From Bacterioplanoides pacificum (lineage in GTDB: Bacteria; Pseudomonadota; Gammaproteobacteria; Pseudomonadales; Oceanobacteraceae): 64,000 nt of DNA. Positions 53,560-63,289 of the stretch are shown here, one piece after another; the first letter of the stretch is position 1, and each line of letters opens with the position of its first letter. The notes under the pieces are model-generated. The model was not told where the DNA came from. It worked only from the letters and a program-made list of their open reading frames with translations, and did not search any database. Position numbers and translations under genes: made by a program. The stretch is from NCBI RefSeq assembly GCF_042648445.1, contig NZ_JBHRYB010000005.1:248001-312000 (forward strand). Direction: 5' to 3'.

Positions 53560-54699
53560 TTATCCTGCGGTCAGAGCGGTGTTGTCATCAACCCGTGAAT
53601 CGCCTGGCTCGGCCGTTTCCTGGCCGGATGGCAGCGAATAGACGGGTTCAACCTGCTCGCCGTAATCAACAAACCCCTGACCGACGGTGATGATCTGTGC
53701 TTCTTCACCCAGGCCATATACCCAGATGCCGTTGTTGTCGGCTTTCAGCAGGCTGATCGGACGAAAAACCACCTGATGCTCCTGGTTAATGCCTTTTAGA
53801 CCCAGTCTGCCCTGATCATTAAGAATCAGCAGTGCCGGTGACACGTGATAGGCATGAGTTTGTGGCTGCGGGATATGAATTTTGGCGGTTAAGCCACTGG
53901 TCATGACACCGCTGGGGTTGTCGATTTCCAGTTCCACGGCAAAGGTACGGGTCTGGGCATCGGCTTCGGCGGCGACAAAGCGGATATGGCCTTCAACCCG
54001 GCTGCCGTCAACCAGGATGGCGTACGCCGGATCGCCGATATGGACGTTAGCGGCTTCCTGTTCCGGCAGATTGCCAACCACCAGATACGGCGAAAAATCC
54101 AGTACCTTAACCAGGCTCTGACCATCTTTAACAAAATCACCGATTTCGACCTGACGCTGGTCGACTATGCCATCAAACGGGGCACGGATTTTACTGGCAT
54201 TCACCTGAATCTGCGCCTGAATCAGCTCCGCTTCGGCATTGGCCAGTGCTGTCTGTGTCTGCGCCAGCTGTGACGCATTGGCCAGACCACGGTCAGCCAG
54301 TTTACGGGCGCTGTCGGCTTCTATCTGACGTTGTTTCAGATTGGCTTTGGCTTGCTTCAGCCGGGCGGGCCAGTCACGCGGGTCGAGCTCGATGATCAGG
54401 TCACCCCGCTTAACTTTTTCGCCTTTGGCTTTATGGATTGCCAGCACTTTGGCGCGGATTTCCGAGCGTAATTCCACCCGGCGGACTGGAGCGGTATGAC
54501 CCGACACCATGACTTCCCGTTGTGTCGGTTTGCCCTGCATACGTTCAACCTGCACACGTTTCAGGCCGTTGTCCATCACCAGAGGCCGGCTGTTGCTGAA
54601 TTCCTGTTGTGGACCAAAACTTCCGCTGACGACCCATAGCACCATGGCTAAAAAGAGCACAACGGCGGCGATGTGCCCCTGATTAAGTTGTATTGTCAT
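53560..54699 (-). CDS. RND membrane fusion (adaptor) protein
   Basis: 379 residues from the ATG at 54699 (MTIQLNQGHIAAVVLFLAMV), with an N-terminal membrane anchor (about 8-28). A hairpin of helices (QAKANLKQRQIEADSARKLA, ASQLAQTQTALANAEAELIQ) sits between the two lipoyl halves, ending with IRAPFDGIVDQRQVEIGDFV. Periplasmic linker of the pump encoded next. The longer open frame upstream (to 54903) is not family-like. Confidence 0.92.
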   Translation of the reverse strand: MTIQLNQGHIAAVVLFLAMVLWVVSGSFGPQQEFSNSRPLVMDNGLKRVQVERMQGKPTQREVMVSGHTAPVRRVELRSEIRAKVLAIHKAKGEKVKRGDLIIELDPRDWPARLKQAKANLKQRQIEADSARKLADRGLANASQLAQTQTALANAEAELIQAQIQVNASKIRAPFDGIVDQRQVEIGDFVKDGQSLVKVLDFSPYLVVGNLPEQEAANVHIGDPAYAILVDGSRVEGHIRFVAAEADAQTRTFAVELEIDNPSGVMTSGLTAKIHIPQPQTHAYHVSPALLILNDQGRLGLKGINQEHQVVFRPISLLKADNNGIWVYGLGEEAQIITVGQGFVDYGEQVEPVYSLPSGQETAEPGDSRVDDNTALTAG

Positions 54700-54962
54700 T
54701 ATTGTAATTTCCGTGATGTATACGAGTTCGGTTGTGCCATTCAGCCAGGCGGTCTGGCGGCTCCGGACATCCCCGCCAGCAAAACACGACCAGCCCGGAG
54801 TTTTTCCGGCAGACCCGGTGTTGTACCGGACAAAACTGAATGTGCAAGTCCATAAACTGCAAAAGACTTTATAACATACTGTTGCAATTACAGAACAAAA
54901 CAAAGTCGCCGCGGAATCCAGTATACTGCGCGCTTTGCCGCAGTTTTAAGGTGACATTTGTA

Positions 54963-56906
54963 ATGATGTTGGTGCAGTTAAAGCAGGTCGAACTGGCGTT
55001 TGGCGATCATGTGTTGTTTGACAAAATTGATCTGGAAATTCATTCCGGCGAACGGGTCTGTATCGTTGGCCGTAATGGTGCCGGTAAGTCGACCTTGCTG
55101 AAGGTGCTCAGTGGTGCTGTGGTCCCGGATGATGGCACAGTGGTGAAGCGCGATATGTTGCGGGTGTCGGTACTGCAGCAGGAATTACCACAAACCACGG
55201 ATACACCGGTATACGACGTAGTCGCCGAAGGGCTGGGGGATCTGGGCCATGTGATTGCCCAATATCATGATGAAACCGCCAAAGGTGAACACGCCGACCT
55301 GAAACGGCTGGAACAGCTGCAAAATAAAATTGAGGCAGCAGAAGGCTGGAGCTGGCAGCAGAAAGTGGATGCCATTATCCAGAAGCTGAAGTTACCCGGA
55401 GAAGCCAGCTTTTCGTCGTTATCCGGTGGCTGGCAGCGGCGAGTCATGTTGGCCCGGGCACTGGTGGTGGAGCCGGAGCTGCTGATCCTCGACGAACCCA
55501 CCAACCATATGGATGTGCCGACCATCGAATGGCTGGAAGAGCAACTGAAACAATTTAACGGTTCGCTGGTGTTTATCAGTCACGACCGTGCTTTTGTGCA
55601 GAATCTTTCGACCCGTATCATCGATCTCGACCGCGGCTTTGTGCACGAATGGCGCGGTGATTACCACAGCTTTATCAGTCACCGGGAAAAACGTCTGGAA
55701 GATGAAGCCGCACAAAATGCCTTGTTTGATAAACGTCTGGCGGAAGAAGAAAAATGGATTCGCCAGGGTATTAAAGCCCGTCGTACCCGTAACGAAGGCC
55801 GTGTCGAACGACTGAAAGATATGCGCAAAGAGCGCAGCGCCCGGCGCGAACAAACCGGCACTGCCAATCTGAATCTCGGTCAGGCGGAAAACTCCGGCAA
55901 GATGGTATTTGAAATCGACAACCTCGGTTATGCCTGGCAGAAGGACAGCGGCGAATCGGTGCCGCAGGTGCAGGATTTCACCGCCAACGTGTTGCGCGGT
56001 GATCGCATTGGTCTGGTGGGTCCGAACGGGGTGGGTAAAAGTACCCTGCTGAAACTGTTGCTGGGTAAGCTGGAGCCACAGCAGGGCCGCATCAAGGTGG
56101 GGACCAAACTGGAAGTGGCCTATTTCGATCAGGCGCGCCATCAGCTGGACGAAGAAAAATCGATCGCTGATAACGTCGCCGACGGCAAAGACCATGTGAT
56201 CGTGAACGGTAACTCACGCCATATCATCGGTTATCTGGGTGACTTTATGTTTTCCGGTGAGCGCGCCCGGACACCGGTAAAAGCGTTATCCGGTGGTGAG
56301 CGTAACCGGGTATTACTGGCTAAATTGTTCCTCAAACCCTGCAACCTTCTGGTGATGGATGAGCCGACCAACGACCTGGACGTTGAAACGCTGGAACTGC
56401 TGGAAGAGCGCTTGCTGGAATACAACGCCACGTTATTGCTGGTCAGTCACGACCGGGCGTTTATCGACAATGTGGTGACACAGCTGTGGGTATTCACTGA
56501 CAACGGCCACATCGATGAACAGGTGGGTGGCTACACTGACTGGCAGCAACGTAAGGCGGCGCTGGCGAAGCAGGCCGCGGGTGTGAAAGCGGTGAAGCCG
56601 GGCGACAAAAAAAGCGATTCTCAAAAAGACGATCACAAAAAAGACAATGCAAGCGCGCCGCAGACGGCCGCGCCAGCAAAGAAAAAACTCAGCTATAAAC
56701 TCCAGCGGGAGCTGGATATGTTGCCCGAGCAGATGGCACAGGCAGAAGCAAAGCGCGATGAGTTATTGGCGCAAAGCGGCGCGGCGGATTTTTATAGCGG
56801 TGATGCGGACACAGTGCAAACCGTACTGGCGCAGCTGGCAGAAGCCGAACAAACACTGGAGCAGCTGGAAGAACGCTGGCTGGAATTAGAGGAAATGAGC
56901 GAATGA
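54963..56906 (+). CDS. uup: ABC-F ATPase Uup
   Basis: 647 residues from the ATG at 54963 (AAGGTG nine bases before). Two ABC domains with GRNGAGKST, LSGGWQRRVMLARAL, DEPTNHMD and GPNGVGKST, LSGGERNRVLLAKLF, DEPTNDLD, joined by the ABC-F linker (AQNALFDKRLAEEEKWIRQG). A C-terminal charged helical domain (about 570-647) fits Uup's DNA-binding coiled coil. Soluble; ribosome or DNA-related. Its stop overlaps the next start (ATGA). Confidence 0.92.
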   Translation: MMLVQLKQVELAFGDHVLFDKIDLEIHSGERVCIVGRNGAGKSTLLKVLSGAVVPDDGTVVKRDMLRVSVLQQELPQTTDTPVYDVVAEGLGDLGHVIAQYHDETAKGEHADLKRLEQLQNKIEAAEGWSWQQKVDAIIQKLKLPGEASFSSLSGGWQRRVMLARALVVEPELLILDEPTNHMDVPTIEWLEEQLKQFNGSLVFISHDRAFVQNLSTRIIDLDRGFVHEWRGDYHSFISHREKRLEDEAAQNALFDKRLAEEEKWIRQGIKARRTRNEGRVERLKDMRKERSARREQTGTANLNLGQAENSGKMVFEIDNLGYAWQKDSGESVPQVQDFTANVLRGDRIGLVGPNGVGKSTLLKLLLGKLEPQQGRIKVGTKLEVAYFDQARHQLDEEKSIADNVADGKDHVIVNGNSRHIIGYLGDFMFSGERARTPVKALSGGERNRVLLAKLFLKPCNLLVMDEPTNDLDVETLELLEERLLEYNATLLLVSHDRAFIDNVVTQLWVFTDNGHIDEQVGGYTDWQQRKAALAKQAAGVKAVKPGDKKSDSQKDDHKKDNASAPQTAAPAKKKLSYKLQRELDMLPEQMAQAEAKRDELLAQSGAADFYSGDADTVQTVLAQLAEAEQTLEQLEERWLELEEMSE

Positions 56907-57394
56907 TCTGGTTGGTGATTGCCGCCGTAGTGATGGCGATTATGGGCTCGGTGTTCTGGTTAAAGCCCAGTGCCCGCGACACCCGTCTGGCAGAGCTGCG
57001 TTTTAACGCGATCCGTGCAGGTCTGCAGGTGCGCCAATATACTTTTAAACCGGACGCGGCAAAGACCGGCGTGCGGGATGATCTTACCGCCACCAGTTAC
57101 ACCTGGCTGCAGCAAAACCGCAGTCAGCATGAAGATGCCGCCGGTGGCGATTTAAAGTACCGGGTCGTCCGGCAGCCGGCCTGGGATCAGGAAGGGCTGG
57201 CAGACGGTTTAAGCTGGCACGACAAAGGCACCCAGGCGGATGCTGATAAACTGAATGCTTTGTTGCCGACATTGGGCGATGAGCTGTTGATGCTGGAGGT
57301 GTATCCGCGCCGGGTCTGTATGATGACCGCGGAAAAACAAGGCAGCAGCGCCGATAACTATCTGCGTTTTTTACAGGCATTACTAACGGACTAA
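56903..57394 (+). CDS. Membrane-anchored protein of unknown function
   Basis: 163 residues; N-terminal helix (about 2-21: LVIAAVVMAIMGSVFWL) and a soluble part with no recognised domain. Translationally coupled to uup by ATGA. Likely inner-membrane anchored, facing the cytoplasm or periplasm. Confidence 0.65.
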   Translation: MIWLVIAAVVMAIMGSVFWLKPSARDTRLAELRFNAIRAGLQVRQYTFKPDAAKTGVRDDLTATSYTWLQQNRSQHEDAAGGDLKYRVVRQPAWDQEGLADGLSWHDKGTQADADKLNALLPTLGDELLMLEVYPRRVCMMTAEKQGSSADNYLRFLQALLTD

Positions 57395-57401
57395 CGCCGC
57401 C

Positions 57402-57629
57402 ATGAGTGATCTCAGTGTTGTGGTTGAACTGGCCATCAGTGGCGATGAGTTGTTGCGCTATTACAACGGCTCTGCCAGGTTAGTCAGTGCCATCGCCAGC
57501 GATGGCCGGCGGGTGCAGTTTCCCGCTAGTGTGTTGCAGAAGGTGGTCAGCCACGACGGCGTGTATGGCCGCTTCCGCATCGACTTCAGCCAGCAGGGAA
57601 AATTCCTCGGGATTACGCGCCTGGCTTAA
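57402..57629 (+). CDS. DUF2835 family protein
   Basis: 75 residues, seven bases after the previous gene. Contains AISGDELLRYYNGSARLVSA and GRRVQFPASVLQKVV, matching DUF2835. Function unknown. Its last 17 bases overlap the end of the convergent lipoprotein gene. Confidence 0.85.
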   Translation: MSDLSVVVELAISGDELLRYYNGSARLVSAIASDGRRVQFPASVLQKVVSHDGVYGRFRIDFSQQGKFLGITRLA

Positions 57630-58968
57630 GCATCACCATCAGTTGCCCGTGAGTTAAATCAAAGGTGGCCTGAGTCCAGGCTCTGACGCTGGCGTGATCA
57701 CTGTTCAGCTGGGCGCAACGTGCCGGGTATTCTGCGGCCGCATAACGACCGTCTGTCGTTTGTGGCTGGCAATAGGCCTGAAGCCACAGCTGGTCGAGAC
57801 GCTGGCGGGTTTTATCGATGAGCTCCTTACCCATACCCTGTTGCCAGGCCTGCTGATTGAAATATTGTGCTGCCTTAGGATAGATGCCTTCGCTTTTGAA
57901 GTAGGTGTCGTGGCGGTCAGTGACGTGTTGTGCGTGACTGATGATTTCTTTAGCGTCCAGGTTGTACTGGTTGATCCGGCCGCTTAACCGCAGCTGATGG
58001 CCACTGGTCTCAGTGATCTGTTCACCATAAAAGGTCACTGTTTTCGCGACCGGCTTTTTATGGATCAGGGTGCGGATGACCTTTTTCGGGTTTTTCGGGT
58101 CTTTGATCTGCTGCCAGGTTTCCTGCTTGGCTTTGTACACCCGGGTATAGCGTTTACGCTGGCTGCGTTTGGCATAATCGACCTTGCCCCGTAATGTCAG
58201 CGTCAGTGACCGGGTGCCGTGATCGCTGAACCACAAATGATCCTGCAGTTGCCGCTGAATCTTTTCGGCAACTGCGTCAGCGTTAATGTTGGCGCTCCGG
58301 GCGATGTCGACCTGCTTATTCTGCACCGCAAAACCGGCATAACGGCTCGGGTCCGGCGCCAGACGATAGTCAACGGCTAATGAAAAGACCGCGCAGTATG
58401 CCTGCCAGTACTGGTGCAGATAGTGGCTGAAGGGGGTCAGTGAACTTTCCAGCTGCTGGCACTGGCGTTGCCCGGATAAGGTCATGCTTTGCTGATACTG
58501 GCGCTTGGCTTCATCGGCCAGACCGGTTTGTTCGATTTCGTCGAATTGTGCCAGATAGTAGAAATAACGATTGTAGGCGCGGCTTTGGCCGAGTGTTTTC
58601 AGTTCGCGATTGAGCCATTTGCCAGCTTCCCATACCTCCTCTTCGATGGTGGCTTTAACGCCGCTGTCGGCAATAATCTTCCACTGTTTGATGTGTTTTA
58701 GCGTCTGATTCAGCAGCATCGCTGCGGCTTTGGGTTGTTCGCCCTGGCGTTGTAGACGCACTTTGATCAGATGGGCGGCCACCATACGGGTGCGTGCCTC
58801 ATAGAGTTTCAGGGCGATATCGTCATCGCCGGGGTCTTCGGCCAGCGCCCGCTGGTAATACATCGCCGCCTGATCGTATTGTTCGGCCTCCATCATGTTG
58901 TCGCCCTTGCGTAAGTTAGACGAGCAGGCGGTTAACAACAGCAAAGAAATAACAATCAGTACACGCAC
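57613..58968 (-). CDS. Lipoprotein with TPR-like helices, unknown function
   Basis: 451 residues from the GTG at 58968 (AAGGTCC about six bases before). Signal peptide with lipobox LLLLTACSS (Cys14). The next stretch AEQYDQAAMYYQRALAEDPG looks like a TPR motif; the rest is unrecognised. Probably an outer-membrane lipoprotein. Divergent from pyrD. Confidence 0.72.
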   Translation of the reverse strand: MRVLIVISLLLLTACSSNLRKGDNMMEAEQYDQAAMYYQRALAEDPGDDDIALKLYEARTRMVAAHLIKVRLQRQGEQPKAAAMLLNQTLKHIKQWKIIADSGVKATIEEEVWEAGKWLNRELKTLGQSRAYNRYFYYLAQFDEIEQTGLADEAKRQYQQSMTLSGQRQCQQLESSLTPFSHYLHQYWQAYCAVFSLAVDYRLAPDPSRYAGFAVQNKQVDIARSANINADAVAEKIQRQLQDHLWFSDHGTRSLTLTLRGKVDYAKRSQRKRYTRVYKAKQETWQQIKDPKNPKKVIRTLIHKKPVAKTVTFYGEQITETSGHQLRLSGRINQYNLDAKEIISHAQHVTDRHDTYFKSEGIYPKAAQYFNQQAWQQGMGKELIDKTRQRLDQLWLQAYCQPQTTDGRYAAAEYPARCAQLNSDHASVRAWTQATFDLTHGQLMVMLKPGA

Positions 58969-59078
58969 AAAGAGGACCTTATCCGGTTGGGGGACGGCTG
59001 TTGGGGCCGCACAAGATGGCGGCAGAGTAGCGGAAATCCGCTCGCTGGCAAAGGCCGTAACTTTCTTGCGCCTGCGCA

Positions 59079-59107
59079 TCTACATCCGTCGCCGGCTTGC
59101 GTATAAT
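59079..59107 (+). promoter_or_regulatory. Probable sigma-70 promoter for pyrD
   Basis: TCTACA (59079-59084), 17-base spacer, TATAAT (59102-59107); -10 perfect, -35 four of six. 41 bases before the pyrD start. Confidence 0.5.
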
Positions 59108-59147
59108 GCCGCGCAATTTAACGTCTGTGGCATAGGTGAGGTAAAAG

Positions 59148-60173
59148 ATGGCTGATTGGTATGGTCTGACCCGGCAACTGTTTTTCCGTTTAAGTGGTGA
59201 AACATCCCATGAGCTGGGCCTGGATATGCTCGGCGCCGGTGAACGTCTGGGGTTATTACAGTATCTGGCGCCTCAGGTGGCTGGTCTGCCACGCACCGTT
59301 GCCGGCATTGAGTTTCCGAATCCGGTTGGTCTGGCTGCCGGACTGGATAAAAACGGCGACTATATCGATGCTTTTGCACGGTTAGGTTTTGGTTTTATCG
59401 AGATTGGTACCATCACGCCACGCCCCCAGCCGGGTAACCCGAAGCCACGCTTGTTCCGTATCCCTGAGCGACGCGCCATTATCAATCGTATGGGCTTTAA
59501 CAACAAAGGGGTTGATCACCTGGTTGAACAGGTGAAAAAAGCGAAATACAACGGCGTGCTGGGAATCAATATTGGCAAAAACTTTGATACCCCGGTGGAA
59601 AATGCCACCGCCGATTACCTGATTTGTCTGGAAAAGGTGTATGAGCATGCGACCTACATCACGGTTAATATTTCTTCGCCGAACACACCGGGATTACGCA
59701 CGCTGCAATACGGTGATGCGCTAAAAGAACTGCTGCAGCCGATTAAACAGCGTCAGCAGGAGCTGGCCGAAGAACACGGATATAAGCCGGTGTTTGTGAA
59801 AATTGCTCCGGATATGGACGAAGACGAAGTGGAGATGGTGGCCCAGACCCTGATCGACACGAACATTGACGGCGTGATTGCGACCAACACTACCTTGTCG
59901 CGGGACGGTGTTGAAGGGCTGAAACACGGTGATGAAGCCGGTGGTCTGAGTGGTGCTCCGGTTGAGGATCTGGCCACCGAAACGGTTGAGCGGCTGGTGA
60001 AAGCGCTGGACGGCAAGCTGCCGGTGATTGGTGTTGGCGGCATTCTGGATGGCAAAGGTGCCGTTGAAAAGATGGAAGCAGGCGCTGAGCTGGTACAGGT
60101 GTATTCCGGTTTTATCTACCGCGGCCCTGAGCTGGTGGGTGAATGTGTTGATGCCATCGCGGCGATGAACTGA
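59148..60173 (+). CDS. pyrD: Dihydroorotate dehydrogenase (class 2)
   Basis: 341 residues, GAGGTAAAAG before the ATG. Quinone-dependent enzyme of pyrimidine synthesis at the inner membrane. N-terminal helix region, FMN site FPNPVGLAAGLDKNGDYID, catalytic loop with NISSPNTPGLR (Ser), IATNTTLSR and phosphate-binding IGVGGILDG. Complete. Confidence 0.96.
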   Translation: MADWYGLTRQLFFRLSGETSHELGLDMLGAGERLGLLQYLAPQVAGLPRTVAGIEFPNPVGLAAGLDKNGDYIDAFARLGFGFIEIGTITPRPQPGNPKPRLFRIPERRAIINRMGFNNKGVDHLVEQVKKAKYNGVLGINIGKNFDTPVENATADYLICLEKVYEHATYITVNISSPNTPGLRTLQYGDALKELLQPIKQRQQELAEEHGYKPVFVKIAPDMDEDEVEMVAQTLIDTNIDGVIATNTTLSRDGVEGLKHGDEAGGLSGAPVEDLATETVERLVKALDGKLPVIGVGGILDGKGAVEKMEAGAELVQVYSGFIYRGPELVGECVDAIAAMN

Positions 60174-60177
60174 TAAA

Positions 60178-60203
60178 AAGCCCGGCGCAGTGGCCGGGCT
60201 TCA
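60178..60203. terminator. Shared terminator between pyrD and rmf
   Basis: AAGCCCGG (60178-60185) with CCGGGCTT (60194-60201). The T tract lies on the minus strand (AAAAA before 60178 on plus), so it best ends rmf, and can serve pyrD as a hairpin. Confidence 0.8.
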
Positions 60204-60249
60204 CCTCCCGGGAGAGGAGGTATCGGTAAGCGGCGCTTAGCCGCAGGCT

Positions 60250-60444
60250 TTAGACAGCGATTTTATGAATCCCAGAAACGCCGGTGTATCCATCCCAGTG
60301 GTCAGCCCGGCCAGAACGCCAACCCGCCAGCCAGGCATCGCGTTGAGTTCCCATCGGGGCAAGATCTTTTGAACGGCGCTCGACACCTGCGCGGTAACCA
60401 CGTGCAAAAGCTCTTTCTTGCATATCGCGTTTCTGTTTTTTCAT
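60250..60444 (-). CDS. rmf: Ribosome modulation factor
   Basis: 64 residues from the ATG at 60444 (GAGGAC nine bases before). Contains KKQKRDMQERAFARGYRAGV and RDAWLAGWRSGRADHWDGY, the RMF signature; converts 70S ribosomes to inactive 100S dimers in stationary phase. The frame is open 13 codons upstream, not family-like. Confidence 0.93.
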   Translation of the reverse strand: MKKQKRDMQERAFARGYRAGVERRSKDLAPMGTQRDAWLAGWRSGRADHWDGYTGVSGIHKIAV

Positions 60445-60600
60445 ACGTTGCGTCCTCGCATTGTTGGAAAAAAGCCCAGACAAATATGACTGGACGGTTA
60501 CAGTTCTACCCTGTGTGAAGCAGGATGTTAATTAACGATTTTTTATAAGAGGCAGCAGGCTTGTTGCCAGAAACTATTTGACGAGGTGGGTGTTAACACC

Positions 60601-62790
60601 ATGCAAAATGAGTCATCGGAACCTAAATTGCGCTGGTTAGCCGCGTGTCCCAAGGGGATTGAACCCCTGTTGGCGGCTGAAATCAGAGACTTAGGGGGGG
60701 AAGTTGAACGAGAAACCCACCTGGGGGTGTTATGGCAGGGCGACCTGCGCACCGCCTATCGTTTTTGTTTATGGACCCGGCTGGCCAGTCGGCTGTTGTT
60801 TCCTTTGCAGGAAAGTCAGGTAGACAATGTGGATCAGCTTTATCAGGTGGCGCGCGACGTAGACTGGCAAACCGTGTTCCCGGTGGGTGCGTCATTCCGC
60901 ATCGACTTCCATGGCAAAACCGACTTTGTCCGTAACACCCAGTTTGGCGCTCAGAAGGTGAAAGATGGCATCGTCGATAACTTCCGCGAGGAGTTAGGTG
61001 CACGCCCGTCGGTGGCTAAAGATGGGGATGTGCGGATTGAAGCACAGCTGCGTAAAGGCAAGCTGGCGCTGTATTTCAACGTCAGTGGCGACAGCTTACA
61101 CCGCCGTGGTTACCGTCTGCAGCCGGGCAAAGCGCCGTTAAAAGAAAATCTGGCGGCGGCGATTCTGATCCGTGCCGGCTGGCCGGAGATCCTTAAGCAG
61201 GGTGGCCACCTGGTTGATCCTATGTGTGGTTCCGGCACCTTATTGATTGAGGCCGGAATGATGGCGGCGGACATTGCTCCGGGACTGAACCGGCAACAAT
61301 GGGGCTTTGAGCGCTGGCAACGGCATAACCGTAAACTCTGGCTGGAAGAGGTGGACAGTGCCCGTGAACGGCGCACGGCCGGGCTGGCAGCGATCAGCAA
61401 CCGGCTGTACGGCTTTGATATTGATGCCGAACAGCTCAATGCCGCCAATAAAAACCTGGAACGCTCCGGATTAAAAAACTGCATTCATCTGGAACGCCGT
61501 GCGGTGGACAAGTTGCGCATCCAGAAAGAAACCGTCGAACAGGGCGGTCTGGTGGTGTGTAACCCGCCCTATGGCGAACGCCTGAGTGAGTTGCCGCAAC
61601 TGGCGCCTTTATACCAGGACTTTAACGATGCCACCTTAAAGGTGGTGCCCAACTGGAAGCTGGCGGTGTTTACCGCCAATACCGATTTATCGAAAAGCAT
61701 TCGCCGGCCGCTGGAAAAACAATACCGCTTTATGAACGGTAAAATTCAGACCCGGTTACTGGTGTTGGGTGAGGCGGATGAAAAATCGTCGGCACCCGCA
61801 CCCAGCCGTATCCGTGGCCCGGTGGAAGCGTTTGCTAATCGCTTGAAGAAAAATTTAAAACCGCTGAATAAATGGGCGAAACGCGAGCAGATCAACGCCT
61901 ATCGGCTGTACGATGCTGATATTCCGGAATACGCCGTGGCGGTGGATATCTATCACGATGCCAACACTGCGGCGCAGTGGCTGCATGTGCAGGAATATGT
62001 GCCACCCAAGTCCATCGATGAAGAAAAATCCGAACGGCGGCTGCTGGATGTCCTGGCGGCGTTACCGGAAGTCACCGGGGTGCCGGCGGAGCAGATTATT
62101 CTTAAGCGCCGTGAGCGCCAGAGCGGTAAGCGCCAGTACGAAAAACAGGACCGTGAAGCGAGCCGGTTTGAAGTGCTGGAAGGTCAGGCCAGGGTGCTGG
62201 TTAACCTGAAAGATTATCTCGATACCGGTTTGTTTCTCGACCACCGCCCAACCCGGCTGGATATTGCCAAACGCTGTGCGGCGCTGCCAAAAGGCGCACG
62301 TATGCTGAACCTGTTCTGTTATACCGCGGTGGGGTCACTGCATGCGGCGCTGGCCGGTGCCACAACCACCAGTGTGGACATGTCGCGCACCTATCTGAAC
62401 TGGGGCAAAGACAATTTCAGAGCCAACAATCTGAACCTCAACGAGCATGAATTTATTCAGGCGGATTGTCTGCAATGGCTGAAAGAGGCGGCGCAGAGTG
62501 GTGCTCAGCAGTACGATCTGATCTTTATGGATCCGCCGACTTTCTCCAACTCCAAACGGATGGAAGGGGTGCTGGATGTACAGCGTGATCATGTGCAGCT
62601 GATTCGTGATGCGATGGCGTTATTAAATCCGGGTGGATTGTTAATTTTTTCCAACAACTACCGGAAGTTTGAGATCGATCAGGCGGCTCTAGCCGGGTTC
62701 GATATTGTTAATGTCAGCCATCAGTCGGTGCCGCAGGATTTTGCCCGCCGTAAAAACATTCATATGTGTTTTCATATCCGCGCGCAATAA
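60601..62790 (+). CDS. rlmL: 23S rRNA m2G2445/m7G2069 methyltransferase RlmKL
   Basis: 729 residues from the ATG at 60601; a GTG five codons earlier is less likely. THUMP domain at the start (about 40-150), first methyltransferase with VDPMCGSGTLLIEAG and NPPYGERL, second with MLNLFCYTAVGSLHAALAGA and DPPTFSNSKRM. Fused two-domain bacterial enzyme, one for each guanine. Complete. Confidence 0.95.
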   Translation: MQNESSEPKLRWLAACPKGIEPLLAAEIRDLGGEVERETHLGVLWQGDLRTAYRFCLWTRLASRLLFPLQESQVDNVDQLYQVARDVDWQTVFPVGASFRIDFHGKTDFVRNTQFGAQKVKDGIVDNFREELGARPSVAKDGDVRIEAQLRKGKLALYFNVSGDSLHRRGYRLQPGKAPLKENLAAAILIRAGWPEILKQGGHLVDPMCGSGTLLIEAGMMAADIAPGLNRQQWGFERWQRHNRKLWLEEVDSARERRTAGLAAISNRLYGFDIDAEQLNAANKNLERSGLKNCIHLERRAVDKLRIQKETVEQGGLVVCNPPYGERLSELPQLAPLYQDFNDATLKVVPNWKLAVFTANTDLSKSIRRPLEKQYRFMNGKIQTRLLVLGEADEKSSAPAPSRIRGPVEAFANRLKKNLKPLNKWAKREQINAYRLYDADIPEYAVAVDIYHDANTAAQWLHVQEYVPPKSIDEEKSERRLLDVLAALPEVTGVPAEQIILKRRERQSGKRQYEKQDREASRFEVLEGQARVLVNLKDYLDTGLFLDHRPTRLDIAKRCAALPKGARMLNLFCYTAVGSLHAALAGATTTSVDMSRTYLNWGKDNFRANNLNLNEHEFIQADCLQWLKEAAQSGAQQYDLIFMDPPTFSNSKRMEGVLDVQRDHVQLIRDAMALLNPGGLLIFSNNYRKFEIDQAALAGFDIVNVSHQSVPQDFARRKNIHMCFHIRAQ

Positions 62791-62926
62791 GGGGTGTGTG
62801 CACCCGCCCGGTAAAGCGGAGCTGGTGCACAAATTTCTGATCCTGGCTTGGCGTCTGGCCATTGGCTTGTTATTTTTCTGTGCCTGTTAATGGTGAGGCT
62901 CGGCTGCGAGCCATGGCTGAAAAAAC

Positions 62927-63286
62927 ATGTCAGACCCGTCTTTGCAATCCATCCGCGATAAATTCGATACCGATAATGCCGAACATCTGGTGCTGATCGG
63001 GTATCCACTCAACGCCGGATTTTTGCAGGAACTGATTTTCTGGTCCTGTTTCCCCAACGACCCGGTATGCTGGATTACTTACCCTTATGTCAGCGTATTA
63101 CGCGACGATATTCTGCTGCCTGAGTTGGTGGCGTTTGTGCAGTTTAATATCGAGCAACAGCAAGCGGATCTGGCGGATACCGCGCTGGCGATGTTTGCCG
63201 ATGAGCGTGGCCAGTCATTCCGCCAGCAACTGTTGCAGGCATTACCACAAACGATCCGGCAGGCGTTGTCTGACAACGGAGAATAA
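62927..63286 (+). CDS. Protein of unknown function
   Basis: 119 residues, soluble. Begins MSDPSLQSIRDKFDTDNAEH and has FWSCFPNDPVCWITYPYVS with two cysteines in the middle; no domain recognised. Three bases before the NlpC/P60 gene, so likely one transcript. Confidence 0.62.
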   Translation: MSDPSLQSIRDKFDTDNAEHLVLIGYPLNAGFLQELIFWSCFPNDPVCWITYPYVSVLRDDILLPELVAFVQFNIEQQQADLADTALAMFADERGQSFRQQLLQALPQTIRQALSDNGE

Positions 63287-63289
63287 TCG

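Noticed and set aside
54700..54903. 68-codon extension of the adaptor protein
   Set aside because: The residues are cysteine-rich and unlike the family; the anchor helix begins just after the ATG at 54699.
55419..56195. 258-codon frame antisense to uup
   Set aside because: Lies opposite a fully conserved ABC-F gene; codon shadow of a strong coding strand.
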